NCBI GenBank assembly: GCA_045631525.1
Contig: JAZQUY010000021.1
Span: 9,862-73,861 of the forward strand
Direction: 5' to 3'
Source: SIG440 sp045631525
GTDB lineage: Bacteria > Bacillota > Clostridia > Monoglobales > Monoglobaceae
DNA: 64,000 bases
Below the pieces are notes generated by a model. The model ran no database searches. It worked only from the letters and a program-made list of their open reading frames with translations, and was not told the DNA's origin. The position numbers and the translations under genes are program-made. Positions within the stretch are counted from its first letter, which is position 1. Each line of letters begins with the position of its first letter. This document shows, one piece after another, positions 48,682-57,382 of this stretch.

Positions 48682-50544
48682 ATGAAAAGCAAAATGAAAA
48701 GCTTTGCCAAATTTTTAAACGAAAATTATTTTTATGTCCTTGCGGTTGTTTCTTTGCTTATTCCGGATATAATGCTCAAATATCTGGTTTGGCCAAAGGT
48801 ATACGGTGAATTTTTTGCCACCATTGTTCCGATGGCGTTTGATTTTTGCTGGATTTTTATCCTGCTGCTTGGGACCCTCTTTTTCCTGCCGAAAAACTGG
48901 GGCCGGGCATTATTTGGAATAATCGGCGGGGTCTTTATTTTACTTTCATTTTCGCAGTATATTTATTTTCAGATTTTCAATCAGTTTTTCAGAATAAGCA
49001 GCATAGCCCTTGCCGGTGAGGGCGGTGAATATTTTTCATACGCCATTTCTTATCTTGATGCAAGGGTGGGTGTTTGTAGTGCGATTTCTGTTTTTTGTCT
49101 TGTACTGGCTTTGATACGGTGGAAGCCCCCGGTATTTAGGCGCAAATGGAAAAAGGTTTTTGTGGTTGTTCCCATTTTTGGACTTGTGCTTATGCATATC
49201 TTTATGCAGCCACAGCTTTTCGGGGAGTCTGACCAGGACTGGGATTCCTGGAGCAAGCCTCGGGTTATTTACAAAAAGTTCAATGATGTCAACAAAGGGA
49301 TAGACGTTATGGGACTTTACCAGTTTACAGCCAGGGATATATACAAAAGTTATTTTTCGGGCAGCAAATACGGTAAGGATGATTTTGAAAAGGTGAGGGC
49401 GTTTGCGGAAGAAAAGCGGGAGGCGAAATTTGCAAACGAATTTACTGGTTTGCTGAAAGGCAAAAATCTGATTGCAGTAATGCTTGAGGGCATTGACGAT
49501 TGGATGATAAGTGAAAAATATACTCCAACTATGAAGTATATGATGGAAAACGGCATAAACTTTGAAAATTATTATGCCCCGACCTTTGGAACAGGGTATA
49601 CTCTTGGTTCGGAGTTTTGTTTTCATACAGGATTTTACACTCCGCCGTCGGAGGTAAGCGCAGTGAACTTTGCGGCAAACAGTTTTCCTTATGCCCTTCC
49701 CAAGCTTTTTGCTGACGAGGGGTACAGTGCAAACTCCTTCCATTACAACAATCAGGAGTTTTATAACCGTGGGATTATGCACAAGAGTCTGGGATATGAG
49801 AAATATCATTCGTTTCAGGATTACGGACTTCCTGATTATGCGGCACAGGCAGACAGCAATATAATGAAATATGATGAGATTTATGCCGATATGACAAAAA
49901 ATGCGCCCTTTTTCTCTTTTGTGATAACATATTCAGGACACGTGCCCTATACCTTTGATGATGCAAAGCTTGCGTTGGCAAAGGAAAACCATCCCGAGCT
50001 TGTGGATAACGCTATGTTTGCGGAAAAAAATAACTGCCTTATTTTGGCAAGGGACACAGACGACTTTTTCAAAGGTCTTCTTGAAAGGCTTGAAGCAGAC
50101 GGAATTTTGGAGGATACTGTCATTGCGGTGTTTACTGACCATTATGCATACGGCTTTTCTGACCCACAGAAGCTCCTTGAATATAACAAGGCGGTGGGAG
50201 ATGAGCTTATGTATCGGGTCCCGGCGTTTATATATTCTGAGGGACTCTCATCAAAGAAAATAACAAAGCCTACCCAGACAGCAGACTTTTTGCCCACCCT
50301 TATAAACCTTTTCGGGCTTTATGACAGCGGGTGTTATATTGGAGAGGATGCTCTTTCTGAAAAAGAAGGCTTTGTGTATTTCGGAAATTCGGCATGGCTT
50401 GACGAATCGGTGTATTATGTTCCCGGCGAGGAATCGCCAAAGGGTGAGGAGGAACGGGTAAAACGTGGATGCGAAAGGGTACGCAAGTGCCTTGAAATAA
50501 ACGATATTGTGATTGTCGGGGATTATTTCAAAGAAGAAAAGTAA
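48682..50544 (+). CDS. LtaS-like phosphoglycerol transferase/sulfatase family membrane protein
   Basis: A 620-residue protein with about five N-terminal helices (FYVLAVVSLLIPDIML, FCWIFILLLGTLFFLP and on to IFGLVLMHIFM) and an extracytoplasmic alkaline-phosphatase-fold domain from about residue 240. The residues that match LtaS are all there: metal Glu in VMLEGIDDW, catalytic Thr in TFGTGYTLGSEF, and metal Asp-His in FTDHYAYGF. Such enzymes polymerise glycerol phosphate onto glycolipid to make lipoteichoic acid or modify other glycans. The ATG at 48682 is preferred to an upstream GTG. It stands alone behind its own promoter. Confidence 0.88.
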   Translation: MKSKMKSFAKFLNENYFYVLAVVSLLIPDIMLKYLVWPKVYGEFFATIVPMAFDFCWIFILLLGTLFFLPKNWGRALFGIIGGVFILLSFSQYIYFQIFNQFFRISSIALAGEGGEYFSYAISYLDARVGVCSAISVFCLVLALIRWKPPVFRRKWKKVFVVVPIFGLVLMHIFMQPQLFGESDQDWDSWSKPRVIYKKFNDVNKGIDVMGLYQFTARDIYKSYFSGSKYGKDDFEKVRAFAEEKREAKFANEFTGLLKGKNLIAVMLEGIDDWMISEKYTPTMKYMMENGINFENYYAPTFGTGYTLGSEFCFHTGFYTPPSEVSAVNFAANSFPYALPKLFADEGYSANSFHYNNQEFYNRGIMHKSLGYEKYHSFQDYGLPDYAAQADSNIMKYDEIYADMTKNAPFFSFVITYSGHVPYTFDDAKLALAKENHPELVDNAMFAEKNNCLILARDTDDFFKGLLERLEADGILEDTVIAVFTDHYAYGFSDPQKLLEYNKAVGDELMYRVPAFIYSEGLSSKKITKPTQTADFLPTLINLFGLYDSGCYIGEDALSEKEGFVYFGNSAWLDESVYYVPGEESPKGEEERVKRGCERVRKCLEINDIVIVGDYFKEEK

Positions 50545-50578
50545 TGATATTGTAACGATATTTTAGCAAAAAAGATAC

Positions 50579-50607
50579 TTGTAAACATGAGGATTTTGTG
50601 ATACAAT
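50579..50607 (+). promoter_or_regulatory. Promoter of ireB
   Basis: TTGTAA at 50579-50584 and TACAAT at 50602-50607, spacer 17 bp, 38 bp before the ireB ATG. Confidence 0.7.
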
Positions 50608-50645
50608 CAAACTGAGGACAAGATTTGGAAAGGGGACAAGATGAT

Positions 50646-50909
50646 ATGGATAACGCAAATTTTTCAAAAACAGTGAAGTTCAGTGTTGAAAAAGAAAAAC
50701 TGGATACCAGAACGATTATTCTTTCGGTACACAGCGCTCTTATGGAAAAGGGTTACAATCCTATAAGCCAGATGGTTGGATATATTATGTCGGGTGACCC
50801 GTCTTATATCACTGCCCACAACGGAGCGAGAACCCTTATCCAGAGAGTTGAAGCGGATGAAATTCTTGAAGAATTGGTAAGGTTTTACGTAGACGAAAAA
50901 AACAGATAA
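50646..50909 (+). CDS. ireB: IreB family regulatory phosphoprotein (UPF0297)
   Basis: An 87-residue protein of the IreB/YrzL family: TVKFSVEKEKLDTRTIILSVHSALMEKGYNPISQMVGYIMSGDPSYIT is the highly conserved core. In Enterococcus IreB is a substrate of the PASTA kinase IreK and controls cephalosporin resistance. The family usually sits in an alaS-yrzL-ruvX-yrzB operon; here it is alone between an LtaS-like gene and a hydrolase gene, with its own promoter and terminator. Threonines near the N-terminus (FSKTVKF; LDTRT) are candidate phosphorylation sites. Confidence 0.92.
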   Translation: MDNANFSKTVKFSVEKEKLDTRTIILSVHSALMEKGYNPISQMVGYIMSGDPSYITAHNGARTLIQRVEADEILEELVRFYVDEKNR

Positions 50910-50916
50910 AAAGACG

Positions 50917-50946
50917 GCTGCGATTTGAATTCGCAGCTTTTCTTTT
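50917..50946 (+). terminator. Terminator after ireB
   Basis: GCTGCGA/TCGCAGC stem, 7-nt loop, then TTTTCTTTT. Confidence 0.8.
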
Positions 50947-50966
50947 AGGGGAAAGAGGGGATAAAA

Positions 50967-51479
50967 ATGAAAAAAGCATTGATTGTTGTGGATATGCAAA
51001 ACGATTTTATTGATGGTGCTCTTGGAACACGCGAGGCGCAGGCAATAGTTGAAAAGATTCGGGAGAAAATAGAGGGCTTTGATGGGGAAGTGGTCTTCAC
51101 TTTGGACACCCATGGTGAGGATTATCTCAGCACTCAGGAGGGCAAAAAGCTGCCCGTTTCCCACTGTATCAAGGGCACAAGAGGTTGGGAAATTCATCCC
51201 AGACTTAAAGGTTTTGCGAAAAACCAGATTGAAAAGCCAACATTTGGGTCGGTTCATTTGCCGGAATTTCTTTGCGATTTACTGAATGGTGAGCCAGAGG
51301 TTATTGAGATTGTGGGACTTTGCACAGATATTTGTGTGATTTCAAATGCGATGCTTTTAAAGGCGGCATTTCCTGAAACTGAGATAGTTGTAGACAGCGG
51401 TTGTTGTGCAGGCGTAACTCCCGAAAGCCACCAAACGGCTCTTGATTCCATGCGAGCGGTGCAGATAGAGGTTTTATGA
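50967..51479 (+). CDS. Isochorismatase/nicotinamidase family cysteine hydrolase
   Basis: A 170-residue amidohydrolase of the isochorismatase-like superfamily. The catalytic triad is visible: D9 (VVDMQNDF), K90 (QIEKPTFGS) and C123 (GLCTDICVISNA); metal-site residues TLDTHG (about 45-50) and the SHC motif (H66) resemble nicotinamidases. Its substrate could be nicotinamide (NAD salvage), but small members hydrolyse other amides too, so no symbol is given. Its stop overlaps the sfsA start (ATGA), suggesting coupled translation. Confidence 0.87.
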   Translation: MKKALIVVDMQNDFIDGALGTREAQAIVEKIREKIEGFDGEVVFTLDTHGEDYLSTQEGKKLPVSHCIKGTRGWEIHPRLKGFAKNQIEKPTFGSVHLPEFLCDLLNGEPEVIEIVGLCTDICVISNAMLLKAAFPETEIVVDSGCCAGVTPESHQTALDSMRAVQIEVL

Positions 51480-52156
51480 TTTACGAGAACATAGTGACGG
51501 GTATTTTTGAAAATCGTCCGAACCGTTTTATTGCTGAGGTGTGGATAGACGGCAAAAAAGAGACTTGCCACGTAAAAAATACGGGAAGATGCCGTGAGCT
51601 TTTGAAAAAAGGTGCAAAAGTGGTCGTCCAAAAGGCGAAAAATCCCGAAAGAAAAACAAAGTTTGATTTGATAGGGGTATATAAAGGGGATGTTCTTTTC
51701 AACATTGACAGTCAGGCACCGAACAAGGTATTTTTTGAATGGCTCAAAAAGACAGATTTTTTCGGTGAGATTACGCGCATTAAGCCGGAGAGCCGGGTTG
51801 GTGAATCAAGACTTGATTTTTATTTTGAGGCAAAGGGAAAAGGTGCTTTTGCCGAGGTTAAGGGAGTCACCCTCGAAAGAGACGGAGTGTTTTTGTTTCC
51901 TGATGCCCCAACTCAAAGAGGCGTAAGGCACTTAAGAGAGCTTTGCAAATGCCGCGAACAAGGTTTTGATGCCTATGTGGTGTTTGTTCTGCAGGCAAGA
52001 GGCGCAAAGTATTTTACGCCAAATATCGAGACCGACCCTGAATTTGCCATGGCGCTGAAAGAAGCAAAAGAAAAGGGCGTGGAGATAATCGCACTTTTTT
52101 GCGATGTCACCCCCGACACCCTTAAAATAGAAGATTTTGTGGAAGTAAAAATTTAA
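51476..52156 (+). CDS. sfsA: SfsA family DNA/RNA nuclease-like protein
   Basis: A 226-residue SfsA homologue. N-terminal OB-like part (IVTGIFENRPNRFIAEVWIDGKKETCHVKNTGRCREL), then a PD-(D/E)XK-type nuclease fold with SRLDFYFEAKGKGAFAEVKGVTLERDGVFLFPDAPTQRGVRHLREL, carrying the catalytic D...E-x-K. First described as a sugar fermentation stimulation protein in E. coli and later as a nuclease family. Overlaps the preceding hydrolase gene by 4 bp. Length is usual. Confidence 0.93.
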   Translation: MIYENIVTGIFENRPNRFIAEVWIDGKKETCHVKNTGRCRELLKKGAKVVVQKAKNPERKTKFDLIGVYKGDVLFNIDSQAPNKVFFEWLKKTDFFGEITRIKPESRVGESRLDFYFEAKGKGAFAEVKGVTLERDGVFLFPDAPTQRGVRHLRELCKCREQGFDAYVVFVLQARGAKYFTPNIETDPEFAMALKEAKEKGVEIIALFCDVTPDTLKIEDFVEVKI

Positions 52157-52184
52157 GCGAGGTGTTTTCACACCCCGCTTTTTT
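52156..52184. terminator. Terminator between sfsA and the convergent 89-aa gene
   Basis: AGCG-A-GGTGT paired with ACACC-C-CGCT, TTTC loop, then TTTTTT. Confidence 0.8.
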
Positions 52185-52186
52185 AT

Positions 52187-52456
52187 TTATTTTTCTTTCT
52201 TTGCCGTAAGTGCCATTTCGCCGTTTAAGTACATTGCAAGAAGACCAAGCAGGACCAAAACAGATGAGGTATAAACAATGATTGGTATAATCTTTTTGTA
52301 GATAACAAAGCAGATTGTCGCCGCAGCATTGCCGCCGATGATTAGTGCTGCGAGATAGCCTAAAAAGGTGAGGCCACCGGCAAAAAGGCAAATCATTATT
52401 CCATAGCCGAAAATTGTTTTAAGTACAGCGGAGAGCTTCTTGAAAAGTTCTTTCAT
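52187..52456 (-). CDS. Small membrane protein encoded with a TRAP-type permease (89 aa)
   Basis: An 89-residue protein with two helices (about 14-40, IFGYGIMICLFAGGLTFLGYLAALIIGG; about 55-78, IIPIIVYTSSVLVLLGLLAMYL) joined by a short loop with AATICFVIYKKI and a basic tail (TAKKEK). It is 12 bp downstream of the TRAP large-permease gene, so the two form an operon. At 89 residues it is about half the size of usual DctQ small subunits (four helices), so it may be a reduced partner or an unrelated accessory subunit. I do not recognise a named family. Confidence 0.7.
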   Translation of the reverse strand: MKELFKKLSAVLKTIFGYGIMICLFAGGLTFLGYLAALIIGGNAAATICFVIYKKIIPIIVYTSSVLVLLGLLAMYLNGEMALTAKKEK

Positions 52457-52468
52457 TTTTATACCTCC

Positions 52469-53827
52469 TTAAAGTCCGAGGATGGGAAGAAATCCCATCA
52501 GGCAGATAACTTCCATAATGAATTGTGCAGCCACCCACCAAAGATTGTTTTTGAAAGTTTTGTCAAAGTCGGATTCCGCCAATGACATACCGGCATACAT
52601 TCCAAGACCAAGGGGAGGAGTAATTCCGCACATAACACCGCAGATGCAAGGGAGCATAGCTGCAGCAAGTAGAGGAGAAACTCCTACGGTTGCCAAAATG
52701 GAAATAAACATAGGTCCGAAAATTACAACAAGGGATGAGCCGGGAATAACCATACCCAAAACACAGGTAAAGGCACAGATGAACAGCACCATTCCAAGCT
52801 TGTTAAAAGGCATAGAAACCAAAAAGCCCTCCATTTCATGTGCAACATTCATATCGTCAAACATTGCGCCAATCATATAGCCGATTATACAAACGCCAAT
52901 GGTGGGAGAAATGGTTTTTACACCCGATGAAAACATTTTTGCAATTCCCTGCACCGAAACCGCGGATTTATCCTTGGCAATCAGACAGGTATAAAAAGCA
53001 GTAATTCCCGCAATAAAAAGCAGTAGCGATGATGAAAAATATTTTGCTCCGTCTTTACCCAGACGCTCAGTAAAGAAAGTGTCTTTAAAAAGGTAATCAA
53101 GGACAAAAGGCAATAAAATAATAACCGGAATAAAAAGCCCCTGCCAGCCAGTCTTGAACACTTCTTTGAGGTTTGGAAGCTCTTCTTTAGACACTGGTTT
53201 TACTTTATAATGTTTGCAAAATGCCCAGACCATAACAAGTCTCTGAAAAATAAACCAAAGGGAAATCCCCCACAAAACAACCCAAAACTGACCGGTAGTC
53301 ATATTTTCGTTTGGATAAAGAGCTATGTATGCACCCATTGCTGCAACAATATTGGATGATGGGGGAATCATATTTCCCATATAACTTGAATTGCTTACAA
53401 TGTTTGCGGCAAGCTCACGGGGGAAACCTGATTTTATCATTGCCGGCACGGTAAGAGAGCCGGTTGCCATAACGTTTCCGGGACCGCTGCCGGAAAGAGC
53501 GCCCATAAAGCTGCTGGCGATAACCGACACATATCCCGCACCGCCGGTAACTCTGCCTAAAAGTGCAAGAATAATCGCAACACAGGAATCAATGACCTTG
53601 GTTTTTGTCAAAATTATCGACATGGCAACAAAAGCGGTCATAGAATAAATAAGAGAGGTAGAAAGTCCGTTTTTAATATATTCGAGGACATTCTCCCAAG
53701 TTCCTGTAACAGTAAGTAAAACAACAAAGCTGATTAAAATCGCTTCATATACAGGTCTTTTAAAAAGCATAAACCATATGCCGATTACTATCAGCATAAT
53801 CCCAAGATAAATAAAAGCAGATGGCAT
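52469..53827 (-). CDS. TRAP transporter large permease (DctM-like)
   Basis: A 452-residue polytopic permease of the TRAP DctM/ion transporter superfamily. It shows the repeated GxGPGNVMATGSLTVPAMIKSGF motif (SGSGPGNVMATGS, about 115-127) and a matching VIPGSSLVVIFGPMFISIL near 350. The start ATG at 53825-53827 behind AGGAGG gives MPSAFIYLGIMLIVIGIWF. TRAP systems normally need a periplasmic/lipoprotein binding protein (DctP) and a small permease (DctQ); no DctP is encoded nearby. Divergent from a LysR regulator with a shared intergenic region, so carboxylate-responsive control is plausible. Confidence 0.85.
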   Translation of the reverse strand: MPSAFIYLGIMLIVIGIWFMLFKRPVYEAILISFVVLLTVTGTWENVLEYIKNGLSTSLIYSMTAFVAMSIILTKTKVIDSCVAIILALLGRVTGGAGYVSVIASSFMGALSGSGPGNVMATGSLTVPAMIKSGFPRELAANIVSNSSYMGNMIPPSSNIVAAMGAYIALYPNENMTTGQFWVVLWGISLWFIFQRLVMVWAFCKHYKVKPVSKEELPNLKEVFKTGWQGLFIPVIILLPFVLDYLFKDTFFTERLGKDGAKYFSSSLLLFIAGITAFYTCLIAKDKSAVSVQGIAKMFSSGVKTISPTIGVCIIGYMIGAMFDDMNVAHEMEGFLVSMPFNKLGMVLFICAFTCVLGMVIPGSSLVVIFGPMFISILATVGVSPLLAAAMLPCICGVMCGITPPLGLGMYAGMSLAESDFDKTFKNNLWWVAAQFIMEVICLMGFLPILGL

Positions 53828-53880
53828 ATCTTCCTCCTTTGATTCTAAAATGGTTATAGATTTAATTACGGTTTGGTTAT

Positions 53881-53909
53881 AATATAGCACAAAAAAAGAA
53901 AGGTGTCAA
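53881..53909 (-). promoter_or_regulatory. Promoter of the TRAP permease operon
   Basis: Reverse-strand TTGACA (53904-53909) and TATATT (53881-53886), spacer 17 bp, 53 bp before the ATG; close to the divergent LysR promoter, leaving about 30 bp for a shared operator. Confidence 0.75.
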
Positions 53910-53941
53910 TAGAGATTTTGAACAAAATTGTAGATAAATAC

Positions 53942-53970
53942 TTGCATAACTAAGATTAAAAGAGTATACT
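53942..53970 (+). promoter_or_regulatory. Promoter of the LysR regulator gene
   Basis: TTGCAT at 53942-53947 and TATACT at 53965-53970, spacer 17 bp, 25 bp before the ATG. Confidence 0.7.
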
Positions 53971-53995
53971 TAGAAAAAGAAAGTGAGGGGAGTCT

Positions 53996-54913
53996 ATGAA
54001 CTCAAAACAGCTTCAATATGTACTTGCAATTGCCAAGGAACGCAATTTTTCTCAGGCGGCACAGCGTTTTAAAATATCACAACCTGCCCTCAGCAAGCAG
54101 ATTATATCACTTGAAGAGGAGCTTGGAATAAAGCTTTTTGACCGAAGCACAACCCCTCTTTCTCTTACGCCGGCCGGAGAATTTTTTGTACAAAAGGCAA
54201 AAAAGCTTTTGTTTGAAGAAGAAACTTTGATTAAAGCCATCGAACAATACAAAAACGGATACAAGGGGAAGCTGACAATAGGAATTGCGCCCTTTCGCAG
54301 TCTCTACCTGATGCCGCAGACTGTTTTAGCAATAAAAGAAAAATTTCCAGATATTCAGCTTGTTATAAAAGAACACGGACTGGAACTCCTTGAAAAGGGG
54401 TTGCTGGAGGGACACTATGATTTTGCAATTATGAATCTGCCTGTTGCCGAAACAGATTTTGAAGTTATTCCGTTGGAAGAAGACTCCGTTGTTCTTGCAG
54501 TACCCAACAACTTGTTACATCTTGTTGATACCGAAACGAAATGGCAAAAGCCGGGCATGATTGATTTATCATATTGCAAAAAACTGCCTTTTGTGGTGTT
54601 GGGGCAAAATCAGGAAATGCGCAGGCTTTTTGAAAATTTATGTGCAAAAGCCGAAATAGAGCCAAATATTTTTGTTGAGGTGACCGGTGTTACCACTGCC
54701 CGTGAAATGGTGAGGGCAGGCCTTGCGGCGGCGCTTCTTCCTAAGCAGTTTTTGCGAAAGGAAATAGAAAATGAAAATATAACTCTGTTTGGCCTTGGGC
54801 AAACGGAATACAGCCGCCAGCCTGCAGTTGTTTTAAGGCGTGGACAGTTTGTTTCTGAATATGCAGAGTTTGCAATTGAATTACTTAAAAAACAAGACAA
54901 AAAAACGGTGTGA
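53996..54913 (+). CDS. LysR family transcriptional regulator
   Basis: A 305-residue LysR-type regulator. N-terminal HTH: MNSKQLQYVLAIAKERNFSQAAQRFKISQPALSKQIISLEEELGIKLFDRS. The rest is a periplasmic-binding-like effector domain (about 90-300) with GKLTIGIAPFRSLYLMPQTV and a MVRAGLAAALLPKQF segment. It is transcribed divergently from the TRAP permease operon, the classical arrangement in which the LysR protein senses the transporter substrate or a derivative. The effector cannot be named. Confidence 0.92.
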   Translation: MNSKQLQYVLAIAKERNFSQAAQRFKISQPALSKQIISLEEELGIKLFDRSTTPLSLTPAGEFFVQKAKKLLFEEETLIKAIEQYKNGYKGKLTIGIAPFRSLYLMPQTVLAIKEKFPDIQLVIKEHGLELLEKGLLEGHYDFAIMNLPVAETDFEVIPLEEDSVVLAVPNNLLHLVDTETKWQKPGMIDLSYCKKLPFVVLGQNQEMRRLFENLCAKAEIEPNIFVEVTGVTTAREMVRAGLAAALLPKQFLRKEIENENITLFGLGQTEYSRQPAVVLRRGQFVSEYAEFAIELLKKQDKKTV

Positions 54914-54931
54914 TTTTTCACACCGTTTTTT
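54901..54931. terminator. Bidirectional terminator after the LysR gene
   Basis: AAAAACGGTGTGA/TCACACCGTTTTT, 13-bp stem with TTTT loop; the LysR TGA lies inside the left arm. Confidence 0.9.
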
Positions 54932-54985
54932 ATAAAGAAAAATTCCGCAGATGTTAAATATCATTGCGTATAAAATATATACACA

Positions 54986-56296
54986 TTAAACAGTTGGCCA
55001 TGCATCTTCAATCATTTCCATAACGGAATCGTATTCAAGCTTCTGAAGCTGCATATCGTTGCCGTTTTCGTCAAGAATTTTTACTGTTTCGCTGATTTTG
55101 CACAGTGTTTTCGCAAAAGCGTCTTTTGTATCATCCATAACGTGAAGCCTGAAAATAACACGGTCCAGAGAACTTGTGGAAGAAATTTCGTCGCCAACAA
55201 ATTTGAATTGACGGTTCTGAAGCAGCTGGGGCATTGAATTTATTTCCTCGACACCTTCAATTTTGCCGATTTTGCCAGGCTTTAAAGGTATATAATAGTT
55301 ACAACAATATTTGCTGAACTTATAGTTGTCCTGTGTTTTTGCGTCATAGCGGGTCATTTTCCCAGTCAGGGCAAATTCTATCATCAATTCAAGAGAGCTT
55401 ATGCCGTTCAATTTTTCGGCGAACACGTAGAACTGTTCACCGCCCATTCTGAGTCCGGATTCATGGAAATAGAGCTTTCCGTTTTCCTCAAAGCCCTGAA
55501 ACATAACGTTTCCGTATTTTATGCCAAGGTCCTGGACCATTTTGATTACAGCAGGCTCTGTGGTCTTTTTGTATTCGTCAAGGAACTTCGGGGAGAACAT
55601 ATGGAAAAGACAGGAGGCTGCTTTGCTCTTTTCCTCATCTACTTTATATTTCAAAAACGAAGAAGAGAGGCTGCAATAACCGTCTTGAACTGTGTAATGA
55701 ATGAAAATCTCGTTTTCGCTCTGCATATATCTCTCGCAAACAATTTTTTTGCTGGGGGAGGATTCGTATAGTTCTTTATAATAACTAATAAGTTCTTCTT
55801 CATTATTGCATTTCATTATTCCCCTGCCACCGCTGCCGTCAGCAGGCTTTACCATTACCGGATAAACAATATTATCCAAATCTTCGCGATTGAAATCGAT
55901 GCTGAGGTCATAAATATCAGGAGTAGGAATTCCGTATTTAATGCAAAGATCCTTGAATTTTCTTTTGTCATTGGATAAGATGTCGAACTGTTCAAGGGTT
56001 CCGCAACAGGGAAGCCCTGCTTTTTCACATATTTCAGCGTAAAATGGCAGATGAGAATCTGTCCATCCAACAAAAATACCATCAATATGATTATCTTTAA
56101 TAAGCTTGACCATTTCATCAATTTGAGAAAAATCAACCATCCACTGTTCGTCTGCAATCAGTTTTGCAGGTGATTTTTCTGCAGGATAAAAGTTGGCAAC
56201 GATAGTCTTTATGCCCATTTCCTTTGCCCTGATTACTGCACAAGCCGCCAAAGATGAGCCGTCAAGGAACAACAATTTTTTTCCTTCTAAATTCAT
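54986..56296 (-). CDS. ATP-grasp carboxylate-amine/thiol ligase-like protein
   Basis: A 436-residue ATP-grasp enzyme. An N-terminal Rossmann-like pre-ATP domain (KLLFLDGSSLAACAVIRAKEMGIKTIVANF) is followed by the ATP-grasp fold: NDKRKFKDLCIKYGIPTPDIYDL, VMVKPADGSGGRGIMKCN as the ATP loop, KIVCERYM, and the metal-binding end GNVMFQGFEENGKLYFHESGLRMGGEQF. It is the most downstream gene of a leftward glycan cluster, 24 bp after the next ATP-grasp gene. Such enzymes attach an amino acid or amine to a carboxylate. Its substrate is unknown; modification of a sugar by an amino acid is a possibility. Confidence 0.8.
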   Translation of the reverse strand: MNLEGKKLLFLDGSSLAACAVIRAKEMGIKTIVANFYPAEKSPAKLIADEQWMVDFSQIDEMVKLIKDNHIDGIFVGWTDSHLPFYAEICEKAGLPCCGTLEQFDILSNDKRKFKDLCIKYGIPTPDIYDLSIDFNREDLDNIVYPVMVKPADGSGGRGIMKCNNEEELISYYKELYESSPSKKIVCERYMQSENEIFIHYTVQDGYCSLSSSFLKYKVDEEKSKAASCLFHMFSPKFLDEYKKTTEPAVIKMVQDLGIKYGNVMFQGFEENGKLYFHESGLRMGGEQFYVFAEKLNGISSLELMIEFALTGKMTRYDAKTQDNYKFSKYCCNYYIPLKPGKIGKIEGVEEINSMPQLLQNRQFKFVGDEISSTSSLDRVIFRLHVMDDTKDAFAKTLCKISETVKILDENGNDMQLQKLEYDSVMEMIEDAWPTV

Positions 56297-56320
56297 AGGT
56301 AACCTCCCGAATTCACTAAA

Positions 56321-57382
56321 TCAATATTTTTTCCCAAGTTTTTTAAGTATACTGTTAATTTCATTTCTGAAACCAATTTGCGACGGTATCTGCCACAAAA
56401 ACTGTCCCCGTCGGTTTGCTTCCACCAGAATCCAGCCACTATCCGTCAAAGCAAGATCCCAACCGGTGTATCTGTTGCTTGGAACAATTTTTGCCAATTC
56501 CTTGACAAAGTTTTTCGCTTCATCCCAGCGAGGAAGCTGAAAGCCAATCAGTTGTTCTTGTGTCTGGGGATGTGAAGTAAAGGTATTCCCATTCTCGTCT
56601 GCCGCAGCAAAAACACATCCGGTTTCTGTGTTAACAGTACATATTATTCCTCCGGCCCCCCCATTATCCACATGCTTCCCGTTTTGACCAACTCTGAAAA
56701 ATGGAGTTACAATAATGGTTTCGTCATCAAGCCGGATTGTAGGAACACGCACTGTATTTACTGAGGCGGGGTGAAGCTTGGCAATCTCATCTACCTGAAC
56801 AATAAGCTCTTCTATGATAAATTTGCCCTTGTATTCGGTGAGCATTGAAACAAACTTTTCTTTTGTCCATTTATAATCTTCGGATTTTACAATCTGGATA
56901 CCACGACCACAGGACAAAGCCAATGGCTTAATAATGAATTTTGAATGAGATAAGACAAATTCGTTAAATTGTTCAAACTGATTTTCATTCTCAAATAACA
57001 GAACTTCTCGCCCGTAAAATGCCTTGAATTTTCCATATGTTTCCCATTTGTTATCAAAGAAATCGTCGTTTTTATGGCTGTTTAGCGCACAAGCATAGCC
57101 CAAATGCTCCCAGTCTGCAACAAACTGCAACCGTTCCTTTTTGCTTTTTTCGGCAAAACGCAAGCACAGATATTCATCAAAGCCAAAACCGTAACGTGCA
57201 TAAGTGTTCACCATATCGGTTATGCATTTTTCTCTGTCTTTTTCCTTTTCAAAGGATATACCAAAATCACATAACGTTTTGTCGGCAAGCTTTTTCAGCT
57301 TATTTCTTTTTAAAACACCACCAACAATCATATAATACAAATACCTGATGGCTCTGTTATTTTTAATTGTTTCCTTGTTCAC
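56321..57382 (-). CDS. Sugar-transfer-associated ATP-grasp protein
   Basis: A 353-residue protein of the ATP-grasp family often found in exopolysaccharide clusters (Pfam ATPgrasp_ST). Visible: FIIKPLALSCGRGIQIVKSEDY as ATP-binding loop, KGKFIIEELIVQVDEIAKLHPASVNTVRVPTIRLDDE, NGGAGGIICTVNTETG and GWILVEANRRGQFLWQIP near the end. It overlaps the upstream sugar transferase gene by 4 bp. Reaction unknown; the family is thought to add a modifier to a sugar or lipid-linked sugar. Confidence 0.82.
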   Translation of the reverse strand: MNKETIKNNRAIRYLYYMIVGGVLKRNKLKKLADKTLCDFGISFEKEKDREKCITDMVNTYARYGFGFDEYLCLRFAEKSKKERLQFVADWEHLGYACALNSHKNDDFFDNKWETYGKFKAFYGREVLLFENENQFEQFNEFVLSHSKFIIKPLALSCGRGIQIVKSEDYKWTKEKFVSMLTEYKGKFIIEELIVQVDEIAKLHPASVNTVRVPTIRLDDETIIVTPFFRVGQNGKHVDNGGAGGIICTVNTETGCVFAAADENGNTFTSHPQTQEQLIGFQLPRWDEAKNFVKELAKIVPSNRYTGWDLALTDSGWILVEANRRGQFLWQIPSQIGFRNEINSILKKLGKKY

